The translations under genes were made by a program, and so were the position numbers. Below the pieces are notes generated by a model. It did not search any database. It saw nothing but the letters and a program-made list of their open reading frames with translations, and was not told where the DNA came from. This document shows, piece after piece, positions 63,010 to 64,000 of a stretch of DNA of 64,000 bases. The stretch is from an uncultured Dorea sp. Its GTDB lineage: Bacteria > Bacillota_A > Clostridia > Lachnospirales > Lachnospiraceae. The DNA lies in NCBI GenBank assembly GCA_910578865.1, contig CAJTRM010000003.1, forward strand, positions 112,142 to 176,141, given 5' to 3'. The stretch's first letter is position 1, and the number at the start of each line of letters is the position of its first letter.

Positions 63010-63398
63010 AACAGCAATTGTTAAAAAAACAAAGAAGAGAAGAGGCAACGAGGAAGATTGCAGAGATTGATGCAAAAGTAAAAAAGTGCGATGATATGCG
63101 TGACGACCTGAAAGCCTGTAAAACACGTCTGGATCAAAAAATCTCGGATTGGGAATCTGTGAAAAACGCGTTGGGCAGGGATCCCAGATATACAAAGATT
63201 GTTACCTCTGATGTGTTTGAGGGGAATATGGCAAAGAGGCTGGGTGAATATATGAGAGATGTCAATACCGATATAAAATCAGGAATTACGGAAGCGGAAT
63301 CATTGTCAGATGAAGTACAGACACAGATCAGTGGTCTGGACAGTTACAGGAGCAGCTTAATGGCAAGCCGGGCCAGATGGTCCAACAGATTGTATTAG
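62997..63398 (+). CDS. YwqH-like (DUF5082-type) T7SS-associated protein
   Basis: 133 aa, coiled-coil protein overlapping the end of essC by 13 nt; GGAGGAAAAGG before ATG 62997. Charged helices (KKQRREEATRKIAEIDAKVK) and a second helical half match the small helical partners that precede LXG toxins in Bacillus (ywqH). Confidence 0.65.
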   Translation: MEDIKQQLLKKQRREEATRKIAEIDAKVKKCDDMRDDLKACKTRLDQKISDWESVKNALGRDPRYTKIVTSDVFEGNMAKRLGEYMRDVNTDIKSGITEAESLSDEVQTQISGLDSYRSSLMASRARWSNRLY

Positions 63399-63414
63399 GA
63401 GGAGATGAAGGATA

Positions 63415-63702
63415 ATGGCAGGAAAAGTAGGAGTTTCAGGGGATGATTACAATCAGATCTGCACAGCACTGGAAAATGCACAGGAAGGTTTTATCCGGCA
63501 GATTGATGATATTAAAAAGAAGATCAGCGAGGTCAATTGCAGGGGAGGCGGATTTTACACAGATCATGTGACCCCTAATATTTCAAAGGTAGTAGCTGCC
63601 CTGACAGAGATTCAGAATTCGATCAAAGAGATCCACAGCTCGGAGAATTCGATTATTAAGGATTTCCAGAGTGCGATTGAAAATATTGATACATGCTGTT
63701 GA
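63415..63702 (+). CDS. YwqI/YxiC-like small T7SS protein
   Basis: 95 aa, helix-turn-helix-hairpin WXG100-size protein with no WXG; GGAGG before ATG 63415. It ends CC. In ywqH-ywqI-ywqJ type operons the order is helper, helper, LXG toxin, so the next gene is probably a toxin. Confidence 0.65.
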   Translation: MAGKVGVSGDDYNQICTALENAQEGFIRQIDDIKKKISEVNCRGGGFYTDHVTPNISKVVAALTEIQNSIKEIHSSENSIIKDFQSAIENIDTCC

Positions 63703-63718
63703 TAGGAGGAAGGAAAGG

Positions 63719-64000
63719 ATGCCAAATATAGAAGTAAATTATACCAGGATCGGACAGATGGTGGAAGAAGCAAATAGTGTCATCCGCGGGGGACTAAGTT
63801 CGGCAGTGGATGATTACAGTAAGGTTGGAAGTGGTATTTCCAAATCAGCAGGGGAAACTCTGGATGCGATCAAGGCCCAGGCTGCGGCGGAGCAGCAGTT
63901 GGCGGGAGCAATGGCGGATGTGTGCGCTCAGTTCGTATCCAGTATCAGCTACGCCGCGGAATCCTTCCGCGGGTTAGACGCAGGCATGACGAGTGCCATG
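63719..64000 (+). CDS. N-terminal part of a T7SS substrate, cut by the window end
   Basis: ATG 63719 behind AGGAGGAAGG; the frame is open for 94 codons to the edge. MPNIEVNYTRIGQMVEEANS and the Ala/Ser-rich helices resemble the N-terminal targeting domain of an LXG-like toxin. The toxic domain lies beyond the window. Confidence 0.6.
   Translation, partial: MPNIEVNYTRIGQMVEEANSVIRGGLSSAVDDYSKVGSGISKSAGETLDAIKAQAAAEQQLAGAMADVCAQFVSSISYAAESFRGLDAGMTSAM

Overview
The window looks like a chromosomal segment of an anaerobic gut Firmicute, most likely family Lachnospiraceae (Clostridium cluster XIVa). This is inferred from the strong Shine-Dalgarno sites, the moderate GC content, the CUT1 sugar ABC operons with YesMN-type two-component systems, the QueT/preQ1 pair, Spo0A-type DNA-binding domains and a Firmicutes-style type VII secretion system (T7SS). 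No rRNA, tRNA or CRISPR array was seen.

1-31.5 kb is mainly catabolic. It starts inside a GH78 alpha-L-rhamnosidase gene followed by a sugar isomerase/epimerase. A sigma-54 module comes next: a textbook -24/-12 promoter, a DUF401-like transporter, a C_GCAxxG_C_C protein, a dihydropyrimidinase and a PAS/AAA+ sigma-54 activator. The transporter and the activator are both broken, so the module is decaying. Then follow a LacI-regulated sugar ABC transporter with a GH32 fructosidase, a Schlafen/AlbA_2-type gene coupled to an oxidoreductase and an AroE-like gene, an OmpR-type two-component system with a DUF4418/FtsX/LolD ABC exporter, and a YesMN two-component system facing a second sugar ABC operon with a GHL6-like glycosidase and an SGNH esterase.

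31.5-40.3 kb holds an integrase remnant, a free-standing Spo0A C-terminal domain, a second OmpR-type two-component system, a methyltransferase, a large membrane-anchored protein and queT behind a preQ1-I-like riboswitch. 40.3-42.9 kb is an accessory scrapyard. It has an ISAs1 remnant, a second copy of the queT promoter, leader and riboswitch, an Rpn-like fragment, and a Hol_Tox-type type I toxin gene. That toxin gene is split by a ~535-bp element with inverted-repeat ends, which itself carries a 32-aa membrane peptide gene and a convergent small RNA.

42.9-49.4 kb is a lanthipeptide locus: an XRE regulator, an unknown protein, a LytTR response regulator, an AgrC-like kinase, an unlisted 49-aa lacticin-481-like precursor and LanM. 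No LanT was seen. LytTR-type direct repeats occur at three places, each with a -10 element about 38 nt downstream: antisense to the XRE gene, in front of the operon, and in front of the T7SS operon. This suggests the quorum-type system may link lanthipeptide and T7SS expression.

49.6-64 kb is a T7SS locus: EsaA-like, WXG100, EssA-like, EsaB, EssB, an LXG toxin with a glycine-zipper C-terminus embedded in four tandem paralogous four-helix membrane proteins (two with amber stops), DUF4176, TIGR04197, DUF3958-like, EssC, YwqH-like and YwqI-like proteins, and a truncated final gene.
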